From Helopsaltes ochotensis (taxonomy: Eukaryota; Chordata; Aves; Passeriformes; Locustellidae), in assembly GCA_013400155.1 (NCBI GenBank), contig VXBM01000015.1:1328257-1392256 (forward strand): a DNA stretch of 64,000 nucleotides, read 5' to 3'. Positions 1 through 14,226 of this stretch are shown in pieces. A program made the translations under genes and the position numbers. How positions within the stretch are numbered: position 1 is the first letter of the stretch; each line of letters begins with the position of its first letter. Under the pieces are notes generated by a model. The model was not told the DNA's origin. It did no database searches and was given only the letters and a program-made list of their open reading frames with translations.

Positions 1-2843
1 AGCACTTGCAGCTTCTAAAATCTAAGAGTAAAACAGCAACAGGGAAATCTGTTGTTAAGTCTCTTACTGACCCTATGAAATCCTGCTGGGTTTATTTATT
101 GCAGCAGGTACTACAGAGCCACTAAGGCAGGAAAAGCTTGTGGTATGTGCTCTGGTTTTACCTTTGGTGTGCTGGTCTGTTATCCTCACCCCACAGATGT
201 GAGAAAAGGCAGGGTGGCAAAAGAACAGGATCTAAATAAGTAATTTTCAATGATGGTGTATCCCCACTCTTACCTGACAGAAAATAAAAGTATTAATTCG
301 ATCATGAATACTAAGAAAATGTATTTATGTTTTATAGCAAGTATAAAATACATTAAAACCAGAAGCATCCTTTGCACAAATAGAATTCTAGAACACTCTT
401 CTTTCTCCCTTCACCCTCTGCCTTACGGTTTTTACATTATGATGTACTTCTTTTACTCTAAAAATGATGGGCAGGATGATCAAAATGGAGGTGGGGAAGC
501 AGGAGTGCTAGATCACCTTCAATTAGAGAAACATAATTTTGAAATAATTGTATGCCAAGAAAACTGCATATAGTTTCTGTCATATCCCAGTGAAGCTTTG
601 ATAACAGTTGCAATTTTGGATAGGTTTCTTTTGAAGAATCAGAACCCTGTGTTTTCAGGACCAAATTCTCAGGAATCAGCTTCAGGTAATTAGACTTGTA
701 GAAATGAGTAGCTGGAAGCTGGCACCAGAAAAAGATGACAAATTAATTGCCTGCAGCTGGTTTAAAAAAGCTATTGAGTTCTGGTCAGTTACTGGTCTTT
801 GAGTTCAGATAGTTGGTAATAGTTTGTTGTGCAAATGATTGCGCTCACAAAATTATGTACATAACTTCAAAGCCTGGGCTTAGGCCTTTTTGAAAATGTG
901 TCATTTAAATCTCAGAAAGCTTTGTATTTGGTTACAGACACAGAATTGAAAATTGCTTGTGTTCATATTCTGCTGTTCAAAAAAAAAGGAAAAAAATCTA
1001 CAAAGCTTTCAAAATGCTTACAGAGATTCACTCATCAGAAAGACCAAAACAAAAACATCCAGCACTCTGGGACAGCCCAACTTTGTCATTTGCCAAAGCA
1101 TTAAGGTTAGTTTATACTTCTGAGATGATGGTATCCTGTGGAGTTGTTTGAGTTTGTGTGCTGTTATGGGTTAGGACAGGCAGGTAAGCACCATGCAGCC
1201 ACTCGCTCATTCCCGTCAGTGGGATGGGGAGGTGAGCCAGAAGGGTAAAATTAGAAAATCTGTGGGATGTTTAGTATAGTTTGATAAGTATAGCAAAAGC
1301 TGTGCATGTAAGCAAAGTAAAACAGGGAATTAATTGACTACTGCTCATTTCCACACAGATGTTTAGCCATGCCCAGGAAAGCAGGGCTTCAGCACAAATA
1401 GGTTACAATGGGAAGACAAATGCCAAAACTCCAAAAAATGTCCCTTTCCTTGTTCTTCCCCCGGATTTTATTGCTGAATCTGATGTCGTATGGTGTGGAA
1501 TATCCCTCTGGTCAGCTGGGGTCAGCTGGCCTGGCTCTGCCCCCCTCTCAGTGCTTGGCACACCCCCAGCCTCCTCTCTGGCAGAGCAGCATCAAAACCA
1601 GAAAAGGTCTTCCTGTAGAAGCCCTGTTCGGCAATAGGTGGAACGTCCCTGTGTTATCCAGCACTGTTTTGGTCACAAATCCAAAACTCAGCAGCATGTG
1701 AACTAAGTTTTACTCTGAACCTAAACCAGTACAATGCACATGAGGCAAAAAAACCCACTATAACCGAGTTGAATTTTTTCTGCTCTGTCTTAGGTGGAGC
1801 AAAAAACTCAAGCATGGTCTGACTGTGGGAGGGGAGCTGTAATGGTGTCAGTCATTTTACAGAGTAAACAGAAGCACTGGGCAAGGGGAGAGATGTAGGA
1901 GAATGAAGAAAATAATACCTTTAATAATACGGAGAGCTTTTACCATGTGATAGAAGCAAAAGTAAAATCAGACCAAAACTTCATCTTTGTTTAGAGGATG
2001 TGACTTTTTTCCAGTCACGTTCACCGTCATCAAAAAAGAATAATTAAACAAAATCTACATTGCTTCAGTTACTTGTATTTATTTTAGTATTTCAAACTAC
2101 CGTCATTGCCTAGAAGATTTGCTTTGATTTAAGACTTTAAATGAATCTGAAAATGTTATATAATTTATAAGATAACTGACATTATTTTAAAAAGAATCAG
2201 ATCCTATCTTTTTTGTACATAAAGCAGGAAAATGCTGACAAAGATGCTTCAGAAAATCTTTGTATTAAAAAATGTAGGTAGAACTGTGATTGGACAAAAA
2301 TATCGGAAGTCAGGATGGGATAAATACAAAATCAATTACCACAACATATTTGTACCCCCACATCCCCAGTTAGCTACCATGAAGCATATTCATTGAGATC
2401 TAAGAGTAAGCAGAATTGTATATAACATTTTTATGTTTATATTCTATTTTTACTCTTTTGTAGATTTTCAGGCAACTGTGTATTTGCAGTAGGAAAGCAG
2501 AATTAGACCCCAAAATAAATTACATGAGTCATTGCCTACTTCCTGGGAATTATGGTACTTTAGCACCTCTTCTAATGAGCCCTTTATTCCTTTCTTATCT
2601 CTAAATCAAAGTTTCACAAGTTGAATCCACGTAATTTATCCTAATATAGACCACAGTTCGTATGCAAAATGTGTACATTCTTAAGAACGTGTATTATTCA
2701 CCCCCGGAGATATTACAGTCTATTGATCAAATCCATATTTAGGCACTTGGATTTGACTTGATAAGCCATAATGACCCCTCTGGAGGTGTTACGCTCTGCT
2801 GTATTTAGGGACTGTTAAGTATGTGGATTATTGAGACAATAGA

Positions 2844-2872
2844 GTGTAACAACTCCTCTGGAGCTGTTACAC
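2844..2872. repeat. Imperfect 29-nt palindrome (hairpin)
   Basis: The arms GTGTAACA and TGTTACAC enclose a further CTCC/GGAG pairing, with one mismatch per arm and a 3-nt centre. A partial copy of its right half, CCTCTGGAGGTGTTAC, lies at 2777-2792, 77 nt upstream of the matching 2854-2869 segment. No function is recognised. Confidence 0.6.
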
Positions 2873-5800
2873 TTCATCATGTACATGAAGCTCCTGCACA
2901 CATCTACAAACTTGCACAAAAACACTTCAGGAAGTCTTTGTAGGAAAAGTCGCTGGTCATGCATGATCTCCTTTTGGCTGCCTACAGCCCCGGAATGGCT
3001 CCAGTGCTGTACTGGTTGTTTTGCTAAAGGCAAGCAATGCTGCATTATGCTGCCATCAGTTTTTTGCCAGTTTTTTCTCCCCATACATTCAGCATCAGAG
3101 ACAGAACAACTGCAGTCACACTGTCTGTTCTGCATGTGCAGGAGATTTCTCAGACAATCGCAGAGAATCACTTTGTTACAAGCATCCTTGCTATTAGTCA
3201 ATTCTCAACTCTGTTAAAAAACCCCAAACACATAGTTAAGCACATACTTTTTCAGTTAATTCTGCATGCAATTCTCTTTTTCCTTTTACTGAAAGGAATC
3301 CTGACCACTCTTAAATTTAGAACATGAATTAATTGGTCATAAGGGCCTTATGGATTTCTTATAAATCTTTATGAATATGTGGTTTAGATTTGCAGGTGAT
3401 GATCTCTTCTCATTTCCTTTTTTCCTTTAAGAAAAACTTGTATTTTCTTTTCCCCCCCTGTAGTTTCTTTTAGCAGACTATCAATACTTAGTAAATAAGA
3501 GGTCAATGCTTATATTTTAGTCTGCAGTGAGACATGACAGAAATGTAAGCACTTGCAATCAGATCCTTATTTCTGTTGGTTAAATCTTTGTTCTACTTGT
3601 ACGTAAAGGATGAGTACCTAAAAATTAGGAAAAAATAAAAAAGGATAGCAGTAACAACAGCAGATGACTAGTTTTGCAAAGTTTTTACTTTTTCTGTGGT
3701 ATTGTCTCCACAGTCATTGTAGCAAGTTCTGTAACTTAAGAAAGGTCCTGCTGTCCCACAGCTTACACTTCGGTATAATGTAATATAAGTTTTTAGATTC
3801 TATAATAAAAAATCCAGAACTGTATAGAAAGAGAAAAAAGAAAGACATGGATTTACTTGAGGAACTGTTAGTGTGGTCTCACTTTCTTGCAAGAATATGG
3901 GCAATTTATTCAACTCAGTGGGAGTGTATTCCATCTGTCTAATGAAGACTCTGATTTCTACAAAGAGACACTGCAAAGTGTTTTTTCCTGAGTACGTCAT
4001 CCTGCTCAGCCGACAAACCTTTCCCTGGGGACTTTTTGGGACGTGGAAGGACACGTTGCATAGAGACAATCTCTTTGCAGATCCATCATTTTAGAACAGA
4101 TAAGTGACAGGTCTAAGTTAAATGCCCTGGAACAGGGAAAAGTTTCAAATACAAATCCCACCAGTCCTCATAGTTCTTACAAAACAAATGTCCCTTATAC
4201 TTGACTGTGAATCTGCCCAATTTAGTAATCTACTTGTGGCTGTACATAATATATGTAAGCTAGAACTTTTTTCTTTTTACATCGGATGTTCAAAGTTCAG
4301 TTCCTAAAGCCATTTTTGGACACCAGTATTTTATTCTGAAAAATCTGTATTAAAAAACCAAACCAAAACAAAACACCAAAAAAACCAAAACAAAAAAACC
4401 CCAGTTTGTTCCTGAATTTTTTTAAACTGCAATATTTTTGCAATTTCTTTTTTAGGCTTAGGGCTTATCCCAGCTACATAAACATGTGTCTTCATTTTAT
4501 ACCCATTGTAATATTTCCTTAATAATTTTGAAAGGAAAACAGTGACTCAAGTGAAAATTTTTTGAAGTGGCTGCAATGCAGGAGCCTAAGTCCCACTGAA
4601 CTAGCTCTAAAAATTTTACCCGAAGGCAAACAAGCAGATTTGTGGCTGCATACACAGTAACAGTCTATTTTCAGTGGAATTCAGCAGTCTTGTATCCTTC
4701 TCCAGCTCTTTTTATGATAATTTGGACAATTCAGAATTTCAGCTGATGTAATACTGCCCCCTTTTATTAGAACTGAAAAACATGCAGGACCTCAAACATT
4801 TAGTTTTTTAGCTGGAGAAATTATGTTTATTTATGCTGTTGCTTCCAATATTTGAATTTTCATGCCAAGATAAGATAAAGGCTGACATCCGTATGCATTT
4901 ATAACAATGAATGGGGGAAAAATAGTAATGATTCCAAGCAACATATTTGTTCAGGGTGTATTGTGTGTTATGACTGGACTTCCTAGGCAGCATATCTCTT
5001 CAGGGAATTCCCTTGTATTTTTTTAAGAAGTTCAAGGTGTAGATGATTTCTGCTTTTGTATGAATGGCATATGTGTTTGCATTGGTTTTCTAAGTGTATT
5101 TAGAGGCTTACTGAGCATTGTCATTTTGGTTTATCTTTTGTGAGTTCTGATCAGGAATTAGATGCATTTTTGAATAGCTGAATGGTTTTTAGTATCTCTC
5201 AGACATACATAAGTATTGCAATGGATTTATGCTTTGCAACTAGAACTCTCAGTGTAATTTGAAATTAAATTCAAAGCAGAGCTTCTTGGAAAAAAACTTC
5301 CTGTGTCTCCAACCATATCTTTTAAGCAGAATTGTTTCAATTATAAACTAAGAAGGAAAGTGACTAATCTGACTTTGGATATAACCCTGGAGCCTGTAAT
5401 GTATCACTAGCTTTTGTAGATATCCCAGGAAACAAAAACAGTTCAGACATTGTCCCCATACTTAGAGAAATGTTTTATCTGATCTCTATCTGTGTAGTGA
5501 GAAAGGTGATGGAAGCTGTAACTGCTCATGCACAGAGGGGTCAAGCACAGCCATAACATCGGTGCTCAGGTTCTAAGAGTTATGGGAGGAAAATACCAGT
5601 GCTAACATTAGCCCTGCAGAAGAACACAGCCCCATTATCAAGGCCAGGTTTGTAATGGGAACCAGGTGCAGAAGGCTGTGGGTATGAAATCTTGTCAAGT
5701 CTGTTCCTCCAGCCCCAGAGATAGAAATATTAAAGCTGCTCATGAATCGTTAACTTTGTCTGTAAGTAACCTGTGATGCGGCCTTTAATTGATCACATGC

Positions 5801-8800
5801 TCTTGCTCAAATGCTGTTTACGCCTATGTAGTCACACTCGTGCCTATTGATGCACCTACTACATTTTTTTATTATTTTTTTAGGTTGACTTTGTATGCTG
5901 TGTGTAGAAAGACATACAAATAATGTATTTGAAATTTGCACATTAAAAATACATGTTCACTGAAACTGTGGAACTGACAGGGAAAAGACAAAAAGAAACA
6001 GTGCAAAATCTCTGGCATATGTAGGTCATCTAAATTTGCAGATAATTTAGCTGTGGTGACAGCTTATGGATCCAGTTTACACCTATAGAAGAATTTTCTG
6101 GGCGACCTTTGTTTTTAAATGTTTTGCTCAGTGACCTTACTTTCCAAAATTGTCTTTATAAAATTGGTAGTTTATGAATTTTGGTTCCAATGCATTAGAT
6201 GTACAGTGAAATTATTAGTCCCTCAAGTCATGTAGAGGCTGATTAAAATAAAATCTAAATTATTTTTTCTATTGATTAAATTATCAAAATTAATTAAGTG
6301 AAAAAATATGCAATCTTTGCAAAATATAAATCATGATAATTTTACTGGACCATAAATTTAAAAAAAAGTTTGACCAGTCCAATAGTGATATACATTTATA
6401 AGAAAATAAAAGAGAACATACCTAGACATAAACAATCTATATGAAACATTATTATTTGAATGATTATATACACGTATATAGAGAGGCATACATATGTGTA
6501 CACACACACACAAACTGCGGAGGCTTGAAGCTTCCCATATTAGGTGAGCTTTTAAAGTTTTTCGTGCCTTCAGTTCAATGCCAAGAGCACTTGGTAACAA
6601 AATACTCTTTTCAGGAAAGAAATCAACACAAGTTTTGGTATCAAGAGCTATTTTTACATTTGAATATTGGCTGCTAGAGGTTTTCCCACTGGCTGTGCTT
6701 AACAGTATTCTTGCTGAACACAGTTATGATTTTTAATTTCTGTTGTCAGGGCTACTTGAAGAGGTTGTCTGACTTCAGGTTTTAGACTAAATAAATAATA
6801 GCGTTAATTAGAATGATGATTATGATAGTAGTAATAAATGGGGACTTGTCCCCTTTTTTCTACTGCCTTTCCAGTTCAAGAAAAAAATGCCAAATAACAC
6901 TGCTTTTTCCCTTGCATGGGGTATTTAATGTGCAAAGGATACAAACTTTGTCCCATTTCAGTCTTCTCCCTTAAATTTTGGAGCAACTGAAAATTCAAAA
7001 GGAACAGAATTAGATTGAAACATGTCTCAGGGATGTGTTGAAAAATTTGCACAAACCAACAAGGATTTTTTTTTCCAAAAGATGATGTTCTGCCATAAAG
7101 GATAGTGTCTTTCTGATGACTGTAACAGCATAATGATCTTCTTATATACAATACATTTCCCAAGCTACTCAGGAGAATTTACAGATATATACTGAAATTT
7201 ATTCTGTGTTTTTATTATGCTTCTCCACAAAACAATAAAGATAGGTTGAAAATTATTGTTCAAGCATAAATTTGCTAGAACAGGAATATATTCATTGAGT
7301 TAAATTGTGGGTCAGAATGGCAGCTGCACAATCCTATCATATCACTTCCTCAATTGTCCTGAGAAGTACAGAATACATTTGCATATTATTTCACACTTAG
7401 ATACAAGCAAAGACATCCGCAAAAGTTACTGCCATTTTTTTTCCAGGCTCTGTGTATTCCTCTAAGCAAATTTGCTACACCAAATGCATTGCCAACATAA
7501 CTCTCTGCTGCAGCAGATAAAGTACAGCAAGTTTAAATTTGGATTGCTTTCCCTGATACTTCATTACTTTCTAAAATTAAAAATGTCTCCTGTTTCTCAA
7601 GTGTCATTAGGCTGCATCAATAGGTATGACAAATTCAAATACACTCCCTGTTTAAGGATAAGTTGTCTATTTGTAGGATTATACAATACTTTTTGCTGGC
7701 TTAACTGTTCTGCTTCAATCAAAAGAATGAGCATGCTAACAGGTAAAATTGTCTTTTATCTCCTGAGCAGACTTGAGCCAATAATGTGAAACAGTGTTTG
7801 CAAGTGTTTGTTTGAAATCTGATTAATGGAGTTTGACCACTAGAGTTAGTCCTTCCTTAGTTTCTTTTCACAAATATTCATGCAAGCAGGGTTTTATTTC
7901 TAGGAGTGTATTTACATGAACATGGACATTTGTGCATAATTAGGCATTTGCATTTTATGCCCAAATTGCTCAACCTCTCTTAGTGAGAAATGGAGGCTTT
8001 GATGCAGCACCCACTGACCAAATGAGGAATACACTATCAGGGAGATCTTCCAGCCCTTGATATAGGGTCAATGCTAATTATAGATCTTTACAGCAGCTCC
8101 CTGAACTCTGCAGCAATTTAATCTAGGGCTGCTGAAGGCCTTGCTGCACTATCCCTTACCACTGCCATCTTTTTCCTACCAGTGGTATGCCAGAGGCAGA
8201 TTCATTGGTTTTTCTGTGGCGTTGAGGATTTTGGATGCGGGAGCTGATAGACTGAAGTAAAAGCTTTTCATTACCTCGGAAATCTTTGAACTGAGAGAAT
8301 TCCCAGTTGCCTTCCCCCCCCCGCCCCTTTTTTCCCAGGTAATTTAAGGCAAAGTTGCATTGAGTCAGGTACTGAAAACAATGTCATTTGTCTTAGGTGA
8401 CCAACTACGGCATAAATCAGAAGTAGGAAACCATTGAGGATTTAAGTGCATAGTTCATGCAGAGCTTTAAAACAGTTGGATTCTTAAAACCCTGACACAC
8501 ACATGCCTCAATAGTCCAGCAATTTTCAAATTATCAACCTGATAGTTTGAAAAGATAAGGAATACTCTTATTTCTGGAAAAAAATGTTGACTGCACATCT
8601 TGTTCATCTCTAGTCACATAATACTAACTCCACAAACAGGTCTATCTCAATTGGAAATGTGTAACAGGGTAATAAATGATACTCAACATCAGACTGCTCA
8701 TATTAAAATCTTGTTCAAGTCATAGTAAGCTGTTATAACACTACTTAAAACATAAAGTATGCCTAACCCACAAGTTGAAATTGCCCAGCTTACATCCTGA

Positions 8801-11800
8801 AAATCTACAGACAACATTAATTTCCCACTATTCCACTTTTATGCTTGTGGCCTCTAACATGTTGCAAATGCTTCTATAAGAAAGGCTAGGAAAACATATC
8901 AAATTTCTGTTCTATTCCACTTGCTGACATTCATTAACTGAGGGAGAACACTGAGACATAGTTTTGGAAAGATCTCCTCTCTACCTCCACCCGTTCCAAA
9001 GCAATTTATTAAATAGCCAGTAAGAGAAGTGGACACTTGTGGTTTAATGTCAGCTCTGTGTTGATCAGTAACTGAGTGCATGATTTCACTGGTATTTTGG
9101 CAAGGGCTTCTTGAGACAGCAGGCTATGTGAGCATTCCTATCTCCCTGCCATTTTCTTTGCATACTTGAGTTCAATTGTGAAGTAACAATTTCATTTCAT
9201 GCCTCTTATTTGGTTGAACTGTCTTTTTACATACATAGAGAATCTTACTTTGTGCATCCCACTTTTTCCATTTCTAAAACACAGGAACACTCTTCGCTGT
9301 ATTTTGGATGCTGGTACATTTGTTTTACATTCTGTTTAGAAGCCATCATTGGGAGAATGTGCATTAGAGCTGTATACAAAGTGAGTCACTGACACATCAT
9401 GTAGTGTAAAATTTCTTGGTCTGTCAGAGGTTCTGCAGTTTGCCAAAATGTATTCAGCTGCCAGCTCCCTGCCAGAATTCTGTTCCTCAAGCTCTTTGAA
9501 TACTGTGAATAAGATTAGGTTGTATGGCTGCACTCTTCCTCCCAAGGGATTCCCCTTTATCAAGGGATTACCTGCGTTACCTTTGCATAAGTCCTGTGTT
9601 TTATTCTCCAGTATCACACTACAGATCACTCTGTATCATCACAATGTCTCGTTGAGGAAGTGTATACCAACGCTTCCACTCAGAAAGAACCCAAAACTTA
9701 GAAATACAAGGAAGACCTATTCCTGTAGGTCTGCTTCCAGCCTCTTTCCTGCAAGGTTTATTTTTCCTCTTTCTTCACTGCAAGGATCAGTCTGAATTAG
9801 ACTGTTCCCAGTTATAAGCTGACCCTATATAGACTGGAATGCCTATCAGTGTTTGCAATAACCAGCACACTCTGCTGTGCAGGATATCCATTCCGTTTGG
9901 TCCAAAAGCCATCCATAGTTTATCGGGATGTAGTCACTAGCAGGGGCAGGCAAAAGTAATGAACTACAGTGTGGGAAATTTGTAGTGCATGTGTGAGTTA
10001 TACTACAAGGGAAGGTGATGAAGTGTACTCCGTGCTTGGTTTACCAAATGATTTTCCTTTCTCCCCACCCACACCATGTTACTGTAGTTACCATATGTGT
10101 TATAGGATCATAAAGAATCCAGTTAAAAGGGCAAAAAACCACCCAATTTCCTGGTTTTGACCTGGAAAAATTAAATTCTCCTAATGTAAAGGAGAATGGA
10201 CAGGATGCATCTCAGCACATGTGCCTCTGAATCAGGGACTGCATTACTTAATCATCCCTCAAGTGTTACGAGAGCACGGTGCTGCAGTATAAGAATGCTC
10301 CCAATGTGGTGCAGACTATGGTTTAGGTAGTGGAAGTCTCTTTCATTCCCTTATCACTAGGCAGAGGAGGAAATTTTCTTGCAGTGATTACAATGATCTA
10401 CTTTGTGTCTCCTTTCCTTTTCTCCCTGCTGCTGCTCTTCCCTGTTGCTTAACTTCACCCTACTTTTGCTGGGGCTCTTGTAGTGTCTCGTGAAAACAGC
10501 AGCTTCATTGCTGTTGTATGTCACATCTTAATTAATTAATAGGACAGCACACAATTTCCACATTAGAATTTCCACTAACATCTCATGCTGTGAAGAGATA
10601 GTGTTATTTCACCTTTTTTTTTTGTTATTTTGTGGGTATGTTCTCTCTACAGCTGAATTCTTGTTGCTAAATCAGCCTTGGATTTGACTTCACAGCTAAG
10701 CTAAATGCCGTCCATTTTCCATAAGCAAAATACACAATTTTTCACATTTTTGATTGCTTGGAGTAGCAAAGGAATGGAGATAAAATTGAAAACTTCTTTG
10801 TGAGTTATCAGTCACATTTTTTTCTTTAATAATTCTATTTTGTAACTGATGACAGAACTCATTTAGGATCAGACCATTTTAGGCTGTGCTTTGATACAAA
10901 CCAAAGGAGTTATAGCTCCTGAGATGAAGATCTTTAATAGATCTGAAAGGCAAGAGCTATCTCAGTCTAGCCTGTTGCCTGTCCAGAGCAAAGAGGTTCT
11001 CTGCAACTTCAGCTCCAGCTTGCTGCCTGCTCAAGGACTGAACTATTGGATCAATTCTGCTGTAAAAACTACAAAGGCTTTGAAAACAAAAGATTCCCCT
11101 TTTATTAAACTGAAATATTTCACTGTTTGATTTTTCAGCCTGACCCTACCAAATATCTGATTCAGGAGTTTTAAAGTACTGTGGACTGTTTGTGGGGATC
11201 AGCAGGTCAGAAAGTGAGGGATGGGACAGAACTTCACTCCTGCATACCATGTCCCTGAAAGTGCACTTTGAATGTATTGCAGGATAGGAAATGAGAGTGA
11301 GGGAGAGTGCAGATGGGAATGTGATGATCCTATAGTTTAAATGGTGGATTTACAACCAGATAGTTTTAGAGTATATAGCTTTTTCCTTCTTTTTGGCATC
11401 TTCCCTCTCAGTTCTCCCAATATATAATCATTTGAAATTCCTCTTAAGTCTCTGTTTCTAAACCCTAAGAAGCAGCCAACCTGAGCCTTGCTGTTTGCAT
11501 TCTTCTGATATCAAAGCCTCCTATCCCAGCGGGGCCCTTAGCCATAGGAGAGGTTTGAGGGAGGAGGAAGAGATGTTTTTCCTTCTCAGCTGCTGCACCA
11601 GATTGGAGGGTGGGGAGGGGAGAGGGAGCAGACATAGTTTTTAATATTCAAAATGGAGGCTGGGATGTGATTGCTGTCTGAGCCTGACATGCTGCTGCTT
11701 ATCACTGTTTCCCCTAGCTGATGTGACAGTGGGGCTGGAGCTGGGTGGAGGTTGGTACCTGGTGATGAAGAGTGCCCATCCCTGAGTGCCCATCCTCTCA

Positions 11801-12707
11801 GGGACTCAGGGAGAGCGTTGGTTAGCCTGTTTTAGCAGAAGTTCATACCCCAGACATATCTTGGACTACAAAGGTGGCAGTACAAAGATATTTTTCCTTA
11901 TGTTTAAAAACCTGTGTTACAGATTTTCAGGAAGTATTTATTTATTCTTCAAATTAGCTGAGTGGGAGAATTAGCTAAACAGAGATGGATTTAGGGATCA
12001 GCACAATGCAGCAAGATTAAAAAACCCTTTCCATCTGAATTAATGAATTCCAGACTGCTTTTCATAAACTAGTTTTTCAGAAGTCATCTGTGAAACCTTG
12101 TATAAAGAATTTTTAAAGGTAACCTAATGGGATGGAGAAAAGGTTTAAAATTATCTACTGGGGCCGTTGCAGGAGATATTAAATATTGATTTATCTTGGA
12201 GTAAGCATCATACTAAAGATGAAGCTTGTAGTCAGATCAATTTATCTGGAATACAAACTATATGGCTGTATTTAGTACAATGTCAACATGAATCTTAAAC
12301 AAGTAGATGTGAAAGGTTGATCATTTTATCTAAATCAATTGGCTCTCCAAAACTTCAATTAAAAAAGAAATCTGAACAGTTCAATATGAAGTGCTTCTAA
12401 ATGCTTCAGATGGTTTATCTTAAAAAAATTCTATAGCATAATGCTCCTCTGTGCATCTTGTTGTAACTAGGAACAAAATTACACAGTCCAAGACTTCTCC
12501 AAATCTTGAGTTTTTAATACTTCTAACTTGAAATCCCAGTGTAAATAGTTCAAGTAATCTGGCAAGTAACACTGCAAGCAGTTTTCTGCTACTTGCCACT
12601 GCTGCTGCACTGCCAAGGTTTTGGTCATAATGTAAAAGTTGGCTCAGATTGTTCTTAACCACCTACAACTGATGATGCTCTGGTTTCAAGCACAAATAGA
12701 TGTATTA

Positions 12708-12740
12708 TGCATACCAGTATGTATACTGCATACCAGTATG
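12708..12740. repeat. Two exact 14-nt direct repeats, 19-nt period
   Basis: TGCATACCAGTATG occurs at 12708-12721 and again at 12727-12740. A related GTACTGGC motif follows at about 12751-12758. This looks like a very short local duplication. Confidence 0.6.
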
Positions 12741-12965
12741 CCAGCTAGTGGTACTGGCTAAAACATTTTTCAGTATGCATAAGAGTACATAGGTCTCCAG
12801 TAGGAAATCCTTTATCCAAGTGTGACATTAAAGCAGGATGTCTCAGATAATTTAAGTGTTACATTTGCTTTTGTTTGCACTGTTTTCTTTAAACATATTC
12901 ATTAGAAAAGAGAAAAGCCTTTAATGTTCCATGACTGAAAAATCCATCAAGCAGATTTATGGCAG

Positions 12966-13190
12966 GGGTAGTGTGGCATAACAGCCAGTGGTCTGGCCTA
13001 ATGTGCAGAAGTCCTGGGTTCAGCTCTCACTTTAATCATTGACTTTCTGGGTAACCAAAAGATAATAATTTCTCCTCCCTGTGCCTGAAGATTCAGTTAC
13101 CAACCTCCATTTTAGAATTATATGGGTATTCCTAATGAGCAGTTGTACGTATTGCAATTGTCTACATATAAAAAGCTCCAAAATACTGAT
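12966..13190 (+). mobile_element. Degenerate tRNA-derived SINE relic (MIR/CORE-SINE type)
   Basis: The order of motifs follows the MIR/CORE-SINE layout. A tRNA-like head with a B-box-like GGGTTCAGCTCTC near 13017 is followed by a core with GATAATAATTTCTCCTCC and a 'tgtgcctgaa' segment equivalent to the MIR 'tgtgcctcag' stretch. A TTTTAGAATTATATGGG part follows, equivalent to the 'taaaatggggata' part. Similarity is judged by eye from the family consensus; divergence is high, as expected for an ancient inactive copy. The borders are approximate. Confidence 0.45.
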
Positions 13191-14080
13191 TGCTTCCCCA
13201 GAGCAGTATTGTTCTCTTTCCTGTGAGACAGAACTATAAAACATGATCACAGTTATAAAGTATACAAGTATACAAAGGCATAAGGAAAGTATGAGACAGG
13301 AAATTCCCTCTTACAGATTGTATTTATCCACAGAACAGCAAAGAATCTTCCACTTGAATGAGGTGCTGGAATGTTCCTTCAGTGAATTGCATGAACCTCT
13401 CCATATATACCAACTAGAGTGGGTGAATAGGGATAGGGGAAAAGGGAGAAGAGGATGCATTTTAAATGCAGAGAGATATAGTAGGACCCAGCTTATGCTT
13501 ATCCTGAAGATGAGGTCAAAAATAGGTCTTAAGTGGGACATAAGTGCCTAATTTGTGGGTGAAACTACTACTTTTGAAACACCCATTCAAGGTTGATTGT
13601 TAAGGTATAAAAGCATTTTCTAAATTGTATTGTTGCCTGGAACTGAAGAGTACTTAATAGATATCTTACCTGAAAAGTTGAGACAAATTTGTCATGATAA
13701 AAACAAAAGAAGGTTTATAAAATCATTCTACTTTGAATGAGAAGCTAGAGAATGGATTTATGCCAGTGACATTAGACATGCTATAGACTAGCAGCTTTCT
13801 CTTTGTATATTAGAGTAGTAAAAAACACATGATTTTTTTTCTACCCATACATAGGTAGGCATTTTGCATTTAGGATGGTTTCAGGTTAAGAGTTCCTGGA
13901 TTCTGCATGGAAATAAAATGCGTAGCCTTCAGTTATCCTTTCAAGTCCTCTGTCATTGTTTTGATTCATAATTCCTTCATGGAAGAGCCACTCCTTCTGA
14001 GACATGTAAATCTCTCCCAGATCTGCATTTACATGTCAGATATCCCAAAGGGAGACTTTATCCTACTTTACTGGTTACCT

Positions 14081-14101
14081 TTTTTGTTTGTTTGTTTGTT
14101 T
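14081..14101 (+). repeat. (TTTG)n simple repeat
   Basis: This is a short run of TTTG units just before a CR1 fragment. Confidence 0.8.
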
Positions 14102-14116
14102 CTGTTTGGTGAACGA

Positions 14117-14226
14117 GAAACCTGGTCTAATGGAAGGTATTCCTGCCCATGGCAGGGCTCTTAGAACTAGAACAAGATAACCTTTATGGTCCCTTCAAAC
14201 CCAAACCATTCTCTGACTCTGTGAAT
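14117..14226 (+). mobile_element. CR1 LINE 3'-end fragment (+ strand)
   Basis: Shows the CR1 terminal layout: an ACCTGGTCTAATGGAAGGT segment, then CCTGCCCATGGCAGGG, a TTTATGGTCCCTTC stretch, CAAACCCAAACCATTCT and a decayed 8-mer tail (CTCTGACTCTGTGAA) in place of the usual ATTCTATG repeats. CR1 copies are typically 5'-truncated and end in such short tandem 8-mers without a poly(A) tail. This copy is about 110 nt and carries several indels, so it is inactive. The family is well supported; the subfamily cannot be given. Confidence 0.85.

Noticed and set aside
2815..3217. Overlapping 112- and 128-codon frames on both strands
   Set aside because: No domain, no splice signals, and both strands are open at once, typical of chance.
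6535..6544. CCATATTAGG, a CArG-box match
   Set aside because: About four such matches are expected by chance in 64 kb, and no promoter or muscle enhancer context is visible.
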